Of a DNA stretch of 64,000 bases, positions 33,093 through 45,149 are shown in pieces. Each line of letters starts with the position of its first letter. The first letter of the stretch is position 1. The stretch covers positions 4,778,518-4,842,517 of the forward strand of contig CM042953.1 of NCBI GenBank assembly GCA_023678885.1, read 5' to 3'. The notes beneath the pieces are model-generated. The model was not told where the DNA came from and ran no database searches. It saw only the letters and a program-made list of their open reading frames with translations. Made by a program: the position numbers and the translations under genes. The DNA is from Pogostemon cablin. Its lineage: Eukaryota > Streptophyta > Magnoliopsida > Lamiales > Lamiaceae.

Positions 33093-34310
33093 TTGAGAGC
33101 CGAAAAGGATAAAGCGGAGAAGATTGAACGTGATGAATGGGGGATTTCCAAAACAAAGATACCTCCATCGTTTCCTTTCAAGCTTATCAAAAAGGGATTG
33201 GAAGAGAAGTTCAAGAGATTTTCAGACATCATAAACATGATAAGTTTGAACATTCCTTTCTCTGAAGCAATCTTGGAGATGTCGTATTATGCCCATTTTC
33301 TGAAGGATATACTTTTAAAGAAGAGAAGCTTGAAAGATCTGGGAAGCTTCACTATCTTATATGAAATTAGAAATGAGCCTGCACGATGAGCCTTGTGCGA
33401 TCTTGGGGCAAGTATCAATTTGATGCCATTGTCCATCTTTAAAAGGCTTGATTTGGGAGAGTTAACTCCCACATCGGTGGCTCTACAACTAGCGGATAGG
33501 TCGATGACCTTCCCGAAGGGTGTGATTGAAGACGTTCTTGTCAAAGTAGAAAAGTTTGTCTTTCATGTGGACTTTCTTGTGCTTGAGATGGAAGATGACA
33601 AGGATAATGTCCCTCTTATCTTAGGGAGACCTTTTCTTGCTACTGCAGGAGCTATGATAGATGTGCAGAAGGGTGAGCTACGGTTGAGAATGGATAAAGA
33701 AGAGGTTTTGTTTAACCTCGACAAAGCAATGAAGATGCCGATAGAGACGCAATGTCATAGTATAGACTTGGTGGAGGAGATTGTGAAAGAAGACATGTCT
33801 TTGATTCTCTCAAAGGATCCTCTTGAGACATGCTTGATGGAGTCTCTTACTTTTCCCACCACGAAGCTAGATGAACTCTCCAATGAGGTATGTATTAATT
33901 TTCTTGAAAGCATGCTTGCTTTGGGTGATGACAGGTATCAATCGGAGAGGACAAAGGTTGAAGAGGTCAAGTGGACTGGGAAGTACTTATCTTTGGATAG
34001 AGAAAGCACACCTCAAGAAGAAAAGAAAGAGGAGTTGAAACTGCTACCGGAGCACTTGAAGTATGCCTATCTTGGTGACAATGGAAAATATCCGGTAATT
34101 GTATCTTCTTCCCTTGATGATGATCAACTTGAGGAATTGTTAGATGTGCTTAGGAAGTATAAGTCTGTGATTGGTTTGTCTCTTGATGATTTAAAAGGTA
34201 TTAGTCATTCATATTGCATGCATAGAATAAGATTGTTAGATGATGCCAAGAGTAGTATACAGAATCAGCGGAGGGTGAATCCCGCTATTCAAGAAGTGAT
34301 TAGGAAGTAA
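33093..34310 (+). pseudogene. Athila-type aspartic protease and pre-RT region
   Basis: A single frame with one TGA at 33387-33389 (CGA-TGA where the family has two Arg codons). The protease is ALCDLGASINLMPLS and LILGRPFLATAGAMIDV. The following linker leads toward RT (PEHLKYAYLGD, SYCMHRI). The frame ends at 34308 (TAA). It cleaves the Gag-Pol precursor in a functional element. Confidence 0.88.
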
Positions 34311-34951
34311 ATCCTAGCGTGGCTAGACGCAAGAATTATATATCCCATTAGTGATAGCCCCTGTGTGAGTAATTGCATGTTGTAGCTAAGAAGGGGGCAT
34401 GACTATTGTGAAAGCCGAGGATGGTGAGTCATTAGCCACTAGGATTCCTACGGGATGGCGTGTGTGTACGGATTACAGGAAAATTGAATGAAAATACATG
34501 CGAAGAACATTTTCCCCTTCCTTTCATGGATCAAATGCTTGATCGTCTTGCAGGGTATGAGTTTTATTATTTCTTGGATGGGTACTCGGATTATAATCAG
34601 ATTATGATTGCACTCGAGGATTAAGAAAAGACTACTTTTACTTGCTCTTATGGAACTTTTGCCTTTAGAAAGATACCTTTTGGATTATACGCCTGCTACA
34701 TTTCAGCATTGCATGATGGCCATATTTGATGGGTTGATAGAAAAGATTATGGAGGTGTTCATGGATGATTTTTCTGTGTTTGGTTCCTCCTTTGATATTT
34801 ATTTATCTAACCTTGCTACTGTTTTGAAGAGATGCCAAGAAACTAATCTTATCTTGAATTGGGAGAAGTGTCACTTCATGGTGAGAGATGGGATTGTTCT
34901 TGGCCGTCATATTTCGGCCAAGGGATTGCAGGTGGATAGAGTAAAGGTGGT
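34311..34951 (+). pseudogene. Reverse transcriptase piece, first copy
   Basis: Decayed N-terminal RT with several stops and a 6-bp loss relative to the second copy (near 34690). It includes FMDDFSVFGSS (FMDD active site) and stops at 34951, where an LTR begins with TGATGAG. Bases 34441-34951 are repeated at 40287-40803 with roughly 96% identity by eye. Confidence 0.88.
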
Positions 34952-37005
34952 TGATGAGAGAGGAAATTCATGAATTTTTGGGTCCGATTTGATATTTCTT
35001 TGAGTGTTTAATTACTATTATTTGCACAAATCTTAATAGTTTGAATGATTATTGACTAAAAGGTGCTTTAGAGGTATTTTGTTGTGTTTTGATAGGAAAA
35101 AGGATGAAAAATGTTAAGTTGGAATGTAGGGTGAATTTGTGCAATAAGTCAAGGAAATAGAGGACTGCATTTCGTAATTTTTATGTATACGTGAAGAAGT
35201 CCAAATTGGTTAAGTGATATATGGTTAGAACACTATTGAAGAGAGGGTCGCGTGGTTCCAAGAATCACTTCAATCGGAGATCAGATGAAGAAGTTATACT
35301 CAAAACCGTGAGGTCGTGCAGCTGCCAGCGAGAATTCCAAAAATTCACGAAAATTACCCTCTATTTCCTATTTTCTTGGTGGTTAAGTTATTTCCTAATA
35401 TAATATCCTTCCATATCTTCCATAATTATATTTTTCCTGATTTTTCAAGATTCCACATCCTTTTTACTCCTTATTTTATTATATTCTCACACCTATATAT
35501 ACCCCAATCTCATCACCACATAAAGGTGTGGAGAAACCACATCATCTACCACACCACATCACCTAGGGTTTTAAACCCTACTCCACCATATCCGCCTTTC
35601 ATCTTCTACCCATCATCCGCCATCCACCATCTGGAGAGGATTCAAGAAAGTATTCGTCTACTTGATCGGAGATGGGAATTCTGGAGAGGACGGAGTTGAA
35701 GAAGAAGAACCAAACAAATAAGTTTTTTTTCTTTACTTTATTCTTTCTAGTTCTTAGACTCATGGGTAAGTCTTCTTCCATAGACATGGTTGTTGCTTAT
35801 AACACCATGGGCTAAGTATCTTTTTGGTATTGTTAGGACTTAAGACAATTTTGACTATGTGATTTGATTGCCCTAGACTTGGATTTATTATTCTGCAGAA
35901 TATTTATTTCCTTATTGAAGAGGATATTTTGAGACTTCATATTATTGTGTTTTGGGTTTTGATTCATTTAATTATTCTTGATGGTATCATTGATTGATAA
36001 TTAATAGGATTCCTTATTTCTGCATAATAATTGTTGTTTCCTATGATGGTCTTAAGGGATTGACCTATAATAAAAAAGAGTGTTAGACAATCAATTTGAA
36101 ATATTAATTACTTGATAAAACATCATTATTAGGTAATTGGTAAGGAGACAAAAGGGGTTAATAATTGCATACCTAGAAAGGGAAGTCTAATGCTCTAGCA
36201 TTTATGGAATTTAACATGAAGTACCTATAGAGGGAGAAAGAGTTAATTTCTTATTGATCCTAGGAATTTTAGCTCATTATAAGTGTTAGATCCTGGGTTT
36301 TGATTCATTTAATTATTCTTGATAGTATCACTGATTGATAATTAATAGGATTCCTTATTTCGGCATATTAATTGATGTTTCCTATGATGGTCTTAAAGGA
36401 ATTGTCCTATAATACAAAAGAGTGTTAGACAATTAATTTGAAATTTTAATTACTTGGTAAAACATCATTATTAGGTAATTAGTAAGGAGACAAAAGAGGT
36501 TAATAATTGCATACCTAGAAAGGGAAGTCTAATGCTCTAGCCTTTATGGAATTTAACATGAAGTACCTATAGAGGGAGAAAGAGTTAATTTCTTATTGAT
36601 CCTAGGAATTTCAGCTCATTATAAGTGTTAGATCCTTCCAATCAAGAGGTGATTTAACTAGGTTTAGTGATCCTCTTATAAACGTCTGTAGGTAATTAAT
36701 TTGGGTCTAGATAAATTAGACACATAGTTAAGCTGTTTGCCCGAGCATTACCAATTCTCCATTTTTGAATTCTAAATCATTTTTTCTGCTTGATTTATTT
36801 TATTTCCTTAGTTTAATTATTTTAATTCAGTTTTATTAGTTTAATTAATCATTTCTTAAAAAACCCCTGAATTTGTCTGCAATTGAATTATCATTAATAG
36901 AATTACTTGTTAAGTTTATAACTATCTCGTGGGAATGATATTCACTTGGTCACACCCACTACAATCAATCCCTTACACTTGAGGGTGAAAGAAAATAGTA
37001 ATAAA
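34952..37005 (+). repeat. Athila-related LTR, about 2.05 kb, right edge approximate
   Basis: Begins TGATGAGAGAGGAAATTCAT. A TATA box CTATATATACCCC lies near 35494. It contains a 341-bp tandem duplication (35955-36636) and no TCGACC array. The 3' end is not a clear CTCATCA, so the boundary is inferred from the PBS at 37011. Confidence 0.7.
35955..36636. repeat. 341-bp tandem duplication inside LTR
   Basis: GATTCATTTAATTATTCTTG occurs at 35961 and 36302. The two units are about 95% alike, including AGTACCTATAGAGGGAGAAA in each. Confidence 0.92.
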
Positions 37006-37010
37006 ATTCT

Positions 37011-37028
37011 TGGCGTCGTTGCCGGGAA
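37011..37028 (+). other. Primer binding site of the coding-less element
   Basis: TGGCGTCGTTGCCGGGAA, two mismatches to the tRNA-Asp type site. Confidence 0.75.
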
Positions 37029-37223
37029 TAACATTAGATACATATAATCTTTTGTGATTTATTTTTGTTTAGGACATTAAACTTTATTGTTTTTGTTTTG
37101 ATTGTTGTGTCTTGTGCTAGGTGAATTATACTCAAGGTGCGTGCTTACACTTAAGGTAATAATATTCTTTTAAACTTAGATTCAACTCACGTTTTCATCT
37201 AAGTTTGGTGGGTGTGATGTTCT

Positions 37224-38450
37224 TGTTGGATTGTATACTAAAAGTCTAGCTTTAGTATGAACAATGTCATAACAATATTTGAAATGAGAATCATATGATC
37301 AAATGTTTTTGCATATTATAAATTATTTATTTATATGTTTGTGAAAAAGTCCATTTACTTTATATTGTAGATAATATGTTGTGCGACAACACGCAGAAGA
37401 TCATATTATCGGTTTCCTTATAAAGTATAAACAGATGCTCACAATCGAGATAGACGGGGACTATCTATCGGTATGATTGTAGTGTGGTTTGGTATTAGTT
37501 TGTCTTGACTATAGAACCACATTAGTACACTGCTTTGTGTATTGAGTAGGACCGCATGAGATCGTTCGACTTGTACTGTCTATATAGAAGAACTTGATCT
37601 CTGTTATTATGGATGTTCGTACTCTTAATCCCTATACAATAACCTCGACACATAAGGCAGTATATATTTCTTTGATTCATCAATGGGTGAGATTTAAATG
37701 GATTAAATCAACAAACTCGGTGAGTTGGGAAATAATGCTGTCTCTATGGTGTGCTGTTGATTGTAGAAGGAATCCATGTCCGTCATAGGTTGATGATGTC
37801 CCCTAGAGGAGCTCATAAAGTTTATCATGTAAATCTTGCAAGTGGATTAATTTCCGGTATGATAATAAGGTTGAGTGGTACTACTCTCGGATAAGATATT
37901 AATTAATTTGAGTTGTCAGTAACTTAATTAATTAATGGACATTGTATATCTTAAACATGGAGAGATTATCGGACTCATAATAAGAAGGAGCCCAGAATAT
38001 AATTTGGGATTAGGGTGGCAGTTCAATAATATTTCTTTAGTGGAATGATTTATTATTATTGCTTAAGTATAAGTTTTAGGCTAAACTTGGATACTTAACC
38101 AATGGGAGGCCAACACCCTAATTTATCCTCCTGGTCCCTGTTGTAGTCTATAAATAGCCACCTCAGTAGCCTATTCACAAGCATAAAACAAAACTCACAA
38201 CATACACAACTTATGTTTGAGAGTTGTAAGGGTGGAAGGGGCTGCAGATTGAGTTCTCCTTGGTGATCGTTGCCCACACAATGTCAAGGAGAGGATTAGA
38301 TATACAACAGAAGATCGGAAGGTCGTTTCGCTGTTCATCCTCTACATCAAACCCGGTGGAAGGTAATTCTGCTCTTGTTATTCCGCTGCAGTTAGAATTA
38401 CTTGAAGTCCTAATTGTTCATGTTAGCCTTAAAGATCCGAAACTCCAACA
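37224..38450 (+). mobile_element. Solo LTR (TGTTGGATTG family), plus orientation
   Basis: 1,227 bp from TGTTGGATTG to ACTCCAACA, flanked by exact GTTCT duplications (37219-37223, 38451-38455). It is about 150 bp shorter than its relative at 29125-30506 and in the opposite orientation. Confidence 0.9.
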
Positions 38451-38455
38451 GTTCT

Positions 38456-40285
38456 TACCTTGTTCCATCCACACCCAGGTATGTTTACTCTGCATTGTTT
38501 AGTATCTGTGTGTGATGTTTGGAGGTTGATTTTTTAGAGTTTTTGAAATTTATTTCGATCTTTTGAATTTTTTGCGACTATACATGTGTCTTGTGTGTCT
38601 TCATTTATTTTTGTGTGTCCCTTGGTGCTCAGTCGTCGATTTTCGTCTTTTTGATATTTTTTTATCCTTGATTTTCTGATGTCTCTGATATTTTTATCTC
38701 TTATGAATTCTGTGATGATGAGTTTTGTGCTGAACTTTATTGTTTGAGAAGAGTATTGGAGTGGCAAAGTGAGTTCTATCTAAGGCCTACGCCTGACCGA
38801 GTTGGATAATTCGAGGAACTTGTAAGATGTTAAGGAGATTGAAATCAGGTTATTTCATTCCTTATTCTAAATTTTCTAATAGTTTTGAATTCTTATGAGT
38901 AAGGTACAAGTGCTTTAAATTTTATAACCTGAATTTCATGGGGATCTATGACTTTTATCATGTATATGATGTTGATTATGATTAATAAGGGGAACATGCT
39001 TTAATTCTTAAGTGCTTGAAGTTCTTGACATGCTTGTTATGATGTATGCGTAGCCTTGAAGAGTGCTCGTTCGTTCTATGAAAAAGCCAAGTGAGATTTG
39101 AGCCTTTAAATCATGATACATTGATGCATGATATTTTTATTCTTGAGCGTATCATTCTTGTGTGTGTATTCTATAACTTTCCTTGAGTCTCCTTGAATAT
39201 TCGAGAATAGTCTAGTGAATTATGGAAATGATATTAGGTCATCTTTGATTTTATGAGTCACTTAGCCAAATAATTCCCTACCATATGATTGTTTATTCGT
39301 AATTAGACTCATTGAGCCTAAAAACCTCATTCTTTGGTAACCTACAAGAAATAACCACTATGAGTATCTTAATAATTTTTTTAGCCTTCATTGTCCGTCA
39401 TGAAGAGAATTAATGGCTTTTCAAAGTGTGTTGATAGAGCTTGATAACAGCTTGGGAAGGAATGAAATTGAGTTGAAATAGTGATTGAGCATGAAAATGC
39501 ATCTAAAGGAGAGTCATGGAGTAGTGCTTAAGTCTAGTACTTCATAAAATCAAACACCCTAGGGTAGTGCTTAAATTTAGTACCTTACGGAGGATGCGAG
39601 GGGTAGTGCCCAAAACTGGTACCTCGAGAAAATAAATAAAGGGAAAGAAAGAAAAATATTTGTAGGATAGTGTACATTCCCTTGATGCTGAAAGAAAAGA
39701 AGAAAATAACACTCTCATTATTGTGGTTGAAGAAAGAATTGAATAATTTAGAGTTGAGGAGGAGTTGAGCTTGAAAAGAAAGTGATGAGGAAGAATGAAG
39801 ATCATGATGGACGGCCGCTTGATTGATCCGAGTTTGAGTCACTTATCCATAAATTTCCTACCTTGTCCAAAGAGCCTACATTACAACCAAATAAAAAGTC
39901 CTTTTTGATTCATGAAAGTAAAAGGAGAGTTGAGACAATAGGCAAGCTTATGGTTACGCATGCACTTGAATTGAACTTGAGAGCACAAATATAACCCAAA
40001 AGGTGTACACTTTATACAAATTGAGCAAGAGAGTTACATTATATATATCATGTGAACATAGGTGGACTGAGCACTTGAAATGGTGAAGTAATGGTCTTAA
40101 CTCGTATGTTCTGAATAAATTGATACTTTTGAATTTGAAGTTAATTATGTGAACCAAGTTAAGATTAATTACATCCTTTGAAGGCTTAATTGGTATTTTG
40201 ATCTTTTCTTGGGACATGACTTTCCATCTTATTATTCTCTTGGTTTGTCGTTTTGTTGTTCGAGGACGAACAACACCTAAAGTTT
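38456..40285 (+). other. Non-coding 3' region of Athila-type element
   Basis: No coding frame. It shares blocks such as AGTCACTTAGCCAAAT with 45.6 kb and holds three copies of the TAGTGC...GTACC motif (39519, 39562, 39601). It ends with a polypurine tract. Confidence 0.7.
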
Positions 40286-40286
40286 G

Positions 40287-42746
40287 GGGGGTTTCCTACG
40301 GGATGGCGTGTGTGTATGGATTACAGGAAACTGAATGAAAATACATGCAAATACCATTTTCCCCTTCCTTTCATGGATCAAATGCTCGATCGTCTTACAG
40401 GGTATGAGTTTTATTATTTCTTGGATGGGTACTCAGGTTATAATCAGATTATGATTGCACCCGAGGATCAAGAAAAGACTACTTTTACTTGCCCTTATGG
40501 AACTTTTGCCTTTAGAAAGATGCCTTTTGGATTATGTAATGCACCTGCTACATTTCAGCATTACATGATGGTCATATTTGATGGGTTGATAGAAAAGATC
40601 ATGGAGGTTTTCATGGATGATTTTTCTGTGTTTGGTTCCTCCTTTGATATTTGTTTATCTAACCTTGCTACTGTTTTGAAGAGATGTCAAGAAACTAATC
40701 TTGTCTTGAATTGGGAGAAGTGTCACTTCATGGTGAGAGATGGGATTATTCTTGGCCATCATATTTTGGCTAAGGGATTGCAGGTGGATAGAGCAAAGGT
40801 GGTGATGATGAAGAAGCTTCCACCACCTACTAATGAAAAGGGAGTGCGGTCCTTCCTTAGACACGCCGATTTTTATAGAAGATTCATAAAAGACTACTCG
40901 AAATACTCCAAGCACTTATCTCATTTACTTGAAAAGGATATTTCTTTTGTGTTTGATGAAGAGTGTCTAATAGCTTTTTAGGTTTTGAAAGAGGCGCTTA
41001 TTACTGTACCTATCTTGATTACACTGGATTGGACTCAGCCATTTGTACTTATGTGAGATGAGAGTGACTTAGCACTTGGAGTGGTGCTTGGGCAGTTGAG
41101 GGATAAGAAGTTTTGCACCATTTACTATGCGAGTAAGACTTTTAATGCTGCACAAAAGAACTACACATTGACTAAAAAGGAGTTTTTGGATGTGGTGCAT
41201 GAGTTCAATCAGTTTCTACAGTACTTGGTTAGAATGAAGACTATAGTGTACATGGATCATTATGCGATCCGGTACTTGATGGAGAAGAAGAAAATAAAGC
41301 CAAGGATCATAAGATGGATTCTTCTCCTGCAGGAGTTCGATATGGAGATCCGAGATAAAAAGGGTATGGAAAATATTTTGGCGGATCACCTATCGAGGTT
41401 GGAGATAAGGGAGCACTGTGATGATTCTTTTGATTACATAGAAGAGATGTTCCCTGATAAGAAGATCATGTCGGTGTTCGTTGAAGGAGCAGAAAGAGCA
41501 TGTGTGGTGGCTGCCCAAGGGAAGGATCCATGGTATGCAGATTATGTGAATTACATTGCTGTAGGAGAAATTCCAAGATATCTCAACCAATATCAACTTG
41601 AAAAATTTATGAGGGATGTTGAGACTTTTATATGGTATGATCCATTTGTTTACAAGATATATACAGATTCCATAGTCCGTAGGTGTGTGCCTGAGATGGA
41701 GATGGAGAGAGTTCTTAATTTTTGCCATGCACAACTTAACGAGGGCACTTCGGAGCTCAAAAGACGGCAGTGAAGGTACTTCAATCTGCTCTTTATTGGC
41801 CTACCTTGTTTAAATACTGTGAGACCTATGTGGCGACATGCGATAGATGTTAAAGGATGGGGAACATAAGTAGGAGAAATGAGATGCCACTTCAGCCGAG
41901 CATTGTTGTTGAGATCTTCAATGTATCGGGGATCGATTTCATGGGGCCTTTTCCCCCATCTAATGGGTTTCTCTATATCCTTTTAGCAGTGGATTATATT
42001 TCTAAGTGGGTGGAAGTCATTCTCACTCGCTTAAATGATTCAAGGACTGTTTTATCTTTCTTGAAGAAATATATCTTTGTCCGCTATGGAGTTCCTAGAG
42101 CACTAGTAAGCGATGGAGGTACTCACTTCGTCAATAAACTTCTTGAAAAGGTGCTTAAAGATTATGGTGTCAAGCATATGATTACTACACCCTATCACCC
42201 TCAAACGAATGGGCAAGCTGAAGTCTCCAACCGACAAGTGAAGCAAATTTTAGAGAAAGTAGTCAGAACCAATAGGAAGGATTGGGCTATGAAGCTTGAT
42301 GATATTGTGCGGGGGTGCTGGATTGCTTATAAGACGGTGTTGGATATGTCACATATTAAATTATCGATGGGAAGCAGTGCCACTTACCCGTAGAGATTCA
42401 GCACCGAGCTTTTTGGGCATTGAGGAGTTTGAACTTATGCTTAAAGGATCAAAAGGAGTTGAGGATAACTCATATCAATCAATTGGATGAGTTCAGAAAT
42501 CAAGCTTACAAGAATTCGAAGATCTTTAAGGAAAGAATGAAGAAATGGCATGATTCAAAGATCTCACACAAGGAGTTCAAGCAAGGTGATGAGGTATTAC
42601 TTTTTAACTCTCGTTTGAATCTCTTCATAGGAAAATTAAAATCGAAGTGGACGGGCCGTTCATTATCCATAGAGCCTGTGGAGAGGGGAGTTTTTAGCGT
42701 ATGGACAAAGATGGGGACATTATTGCAGCGAATGGGCATCAATTGA
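40287..42746 (+). pseudogene. Athila-type pol, second copy: RT, RNase H, integrase
   Basis: Starts within RT (GWRVCMDYRKLNENT), with the DGYSGYNQI block, FMDDF active site and then RNase H (LADHLSRLE). Stops are at 40979 (TAG, at a Gln codon in the homologue at 63.6 kb) and 41054 (TGA). A one-base loss lies near 41740 before integrase. The integrase core keeps GIDFMGPF, VSDGGTHF and NGQAEVSNRQ, whereas its zinc finger is damaged (TAA at about 41851). Another shift occurs near 42305. The C-terminal part (LDEFRNQAYKNS, FKQGDEVLLFNS) follows to 42746. This copy is not functional. Confidence 0.9.
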
Positions 42747-42950
42747 AGCATTACAAGTCGTCGAATGATGCTTACATCATCTTTGATTATACCTTGCACT
42801 AGATTGGTACCGTCATGACTCTTCACCGTTAAATAAGAGCGCCTGTTGGGGGCTTTTCCTCCAGTTTTATTGCTTTTGTATGAGTTTTGACGTGCTTTTT
42901 ATTCGGAAATTATATCTCTTTGCAAACTTAGTTTCCACTATAGTTTCTAC

Positions 42951-42963
42951 TAAGTTTGGGGGG
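42951..42963 (+). other. Central polypurine-like tract after integrase
   Basis: TAAGTTTGGGGGG, nearly the same as the terminal PPT that precedes the LTRs, but located between integrase and the ORF-1-like gene. Equivalents are at 37199-37212 and, in reverse, 61614-61629. Confidence 0.7.
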
Positions 42964-43229
42964 CTGTGATGTACTTATCTCACATAGCACGGAGAGTATA
43001 ATCTTTTCTTTGTGACGTTTGCTAGGAGAGTTGATTTTTATGGTATATTAAAATTTTAACTGGCTTTGATGTATCGATATTTTGCAATTTTCCTAGTGTT
43101 TAGTGGTATTTTGTTTTTTAGTTTCATTGCGGAGTTACACATGATTCTATATAGTTTAAAAAGGTTCTCTTGCTTGATGTATAGATATCTTGATACTTAG
43201 TGTTATCCTAGAGTTGAATGTTACAGGGA
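42964..43229. other. Spacer between central polypurine tract and hairpin array
   Basis: T-rich and C-poor. It aligns with 61340-61613 in reverse. No gene seen. Confidence 0.4.
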
Positions 43230-43680
43230 GAGACGAGAAGAGTACAATTTCTCAAGAAGTCGGGTAGATGTTCGATCATTGCATGGTTGCTCGATCAAGG
43301 AGAAAAAATTGAGCAGAGGTCGAGCAAAATGCACTAAACTTACAATGGCTCTGCTCACTTCGAGGAGGTTGTTCGACAGGAAGTGCCAACTCGAGCTGAG
43401 GTTGAGCAAAATGCGCAAAACTTACAAAGAGTTTGCTCGACCAGGCAGTGGTTGCTCGATAAGAACTCCAAGTTGAATAGAGGTCGAGCGAAACAGAGGA
43501 GAATAGGGAGCATGATTGGGCATGTTGCTCGACTTCCAACACCCATTCGACCAGTGTGTACAAGTCAAACGGAGGTCAAGCGGTATGATTTTAAGGGAAA
43601 AGCAAGGGTTGCTTGACTTGAACTAATTGCTCGACTTCACCAGTTAAGTCAAGCGGGGTCTGGAATTAGATTTAAAGGAA
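43230..43680. repeat. TCGACC/GGTCGA array between integrase and ORF-1-like gene
   Basis: Five or so degenerate 80-90-bp units, with linkers CAAAATGCACTAAACTTACA (43325) and CAAAATGCGCAAAACTTACA (43405) that also occur in this element's LTR arrays. The motifs are TTGCTCGACCAG and GAGGTCGAGC. Confidence 0.82.
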
Positions 43681-43719
43681 AAGAGATTGCGTCTTCATCC
43701 AAGAAGAAGGGACCTAAGT

Positions 43720-45149
43720 CGCCTTTGCTTGGTGAGATAGTCAAGAAAATGAGAATGGATAAGAAGAGGCCATCCGATTATGGGCTGAAAATTCCAAATT
43801 GGGAGGAGAAGAAGGATTTTTGAACTACAATTGTGCAAAAGATTCAGAGGACACGGTATCAGGATGACCATGCTATGAGGGAAATGAATATTCTCACCGA
43901 CATTCATTGGATGTTTGATCAAGTAGGCATTACTCAGTTCATGGAGATGAAGAGAGAGACGTATTTTCACATCGTTGCAGAGGTTTTATGCACATTGAGG
44001 ATTGAGCATGGAGACCGATACTTACCCTATGGTATTCACATGCAGATTGGCGGACAGGAGCGGACTATGTGGGCCTAAGATTTTAATGAATTGATTGGCT
44101 GTGAGAACACGGTTGATGTTGAGCATGATGATTTTAAGCCAAATGAGTTCTGGAGAGAGATCACGGGGAGGCAAGAGAGATATAAATCGAATTCTGCCAA
44201 GGTTGCTTCCATTCGCATCCCCGTGTTAGCATACATGGATAGGATTCTGGGTAACACGTTGTTTGCAAGATTCGAGGGGAGTTGTATTCCAAGGGGGGAG
44301 CTGTACGTCTTATAGTGCATGCTATATGGAGTCCGTTTTAATGTAGCAGCGTACTTCTTTCATTAACTTCACAAGTTCACGACTCACGGATTTCAACGTG
44401 TGAACATTGGAGGACTCATCACCTTGATGGCTAAGTGCTATAGAGTCGATTTAAGCAGGCACATGCCTATCCGAGGGGATTTGGACTTGATCTTGACATC
44501 ATGTGTGAGAATGGGACTGATTGAGCGGCTAGATGATACTTGGATGTTCATCCAAGGAAAGAATCCTAGCTCATTCAGGTTTCCACTGGTGATGATTGAT
44601 CTCACTACTGTTAAAGTTAACAGTAATTTATTGATGAATACCACAGAGCATAAGGTGATCTCAGAGACGTGCTTGGGAAAAGGAGACTGGAGACTCCTTG
44701 TAGAAATTCGGGCTCATGGGATCGTCTTAGATGAGGACATGGTCCTTATAGGAGATCTTCCTGACTTTAAGGAAGAGCTACAACCACCACCCACTTTTGA
44801 TTATCCAGAGATGGGTATTCCTCCGGTGCAGCCTCAGCAGCCATAGGAGAAGGAGTTTTTTGAGCCACTGCCACAACCACAGCCATAGCAGGATCATTGG
44901 ATAGCCCAGGATCAGTTTTATCAGGAGCAATTTCAATTGATGCACAAGTATTTTGCCACGCTCACTGCGAACCAGCAAGAAACAAATAGGCAGCTGGCAT
45001 TGGCAAATGATAATTATGCTACGCTTAACCTTAGATTGGGGGATTTGAATGAGAATTATGAAGCTCTTGATAGGAAGATCGATACTCTTCAGAGAGATTT
45101 CGATGATTGGCGCAGAGATGAGAGTGATGATGATGCTCCAGAGGAGTAA
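43720..45149 (+). pseudogene. ATHILA ORF-1-like protein gene, decayed
   Basis: An open frame with stops, homologous to the gene at 60052-58500. Recognisable blocks are TRYQDDHAMREM, DIHWMFDQVGI, FWREITGR, LAYMDRILGNTLFAR, VNIGGLIT, a Pro/Gln-rich stretch and the C-terminal heptad region LANDNYATLNLRLGDL ending in acidic DESDDDAPEE. Stops include TAA 44078, TAG 44314 and two TAG codons at Gln positions in the Gln-rich segment (44845, 44887). The protein family (ATHILA ORF-1) has no established function. It sits where other Athila elements carry an envelope-like ORF, but I see no signal peptide or membrane segment. Confidence 0.78.

Larger units (their letters stand above)
34952..40285 (+). mobile_element. 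Coding-less Athila-type element without 3' LTR
   Basis: 5' LTR 34952 to about 37005, PBS 37011-37028, a central polypurine-like tract (37199-37212), a solo LTR insertion, non-coding 3' region (38456-40260) and a terminal polypurine tract AAGTTTGGGGGG at about 40278. The expected 3' LTR is replaced by RT sequence of the surrounding element. There is no coding capacity. The non-coding 3' part is homologous to 45.2-46.5 kb and, in reverse, 57.2-58.4 kb. Confidence 0.75.

Noticed and set aside
37594..37788. 64-codon ORF inside the solo LTR
   Set aside because: Not conserved in the sister LTR at 29.1-30.5 kb and has no recognisable content.
34952..40285. A complete LTR retrotransposon inserted with target duplication
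   Set aside because: No 3' LTR and no 5-bp duplication; RT sequence restarts upstream of the insertion point.
43720..45149. Envelope glycoprotein in the post-pol position
   Set aside because: No signal peptide, transmembrane helix or cysteine pattern. The sequence resembles the ATHILA ORF-1 family instead.
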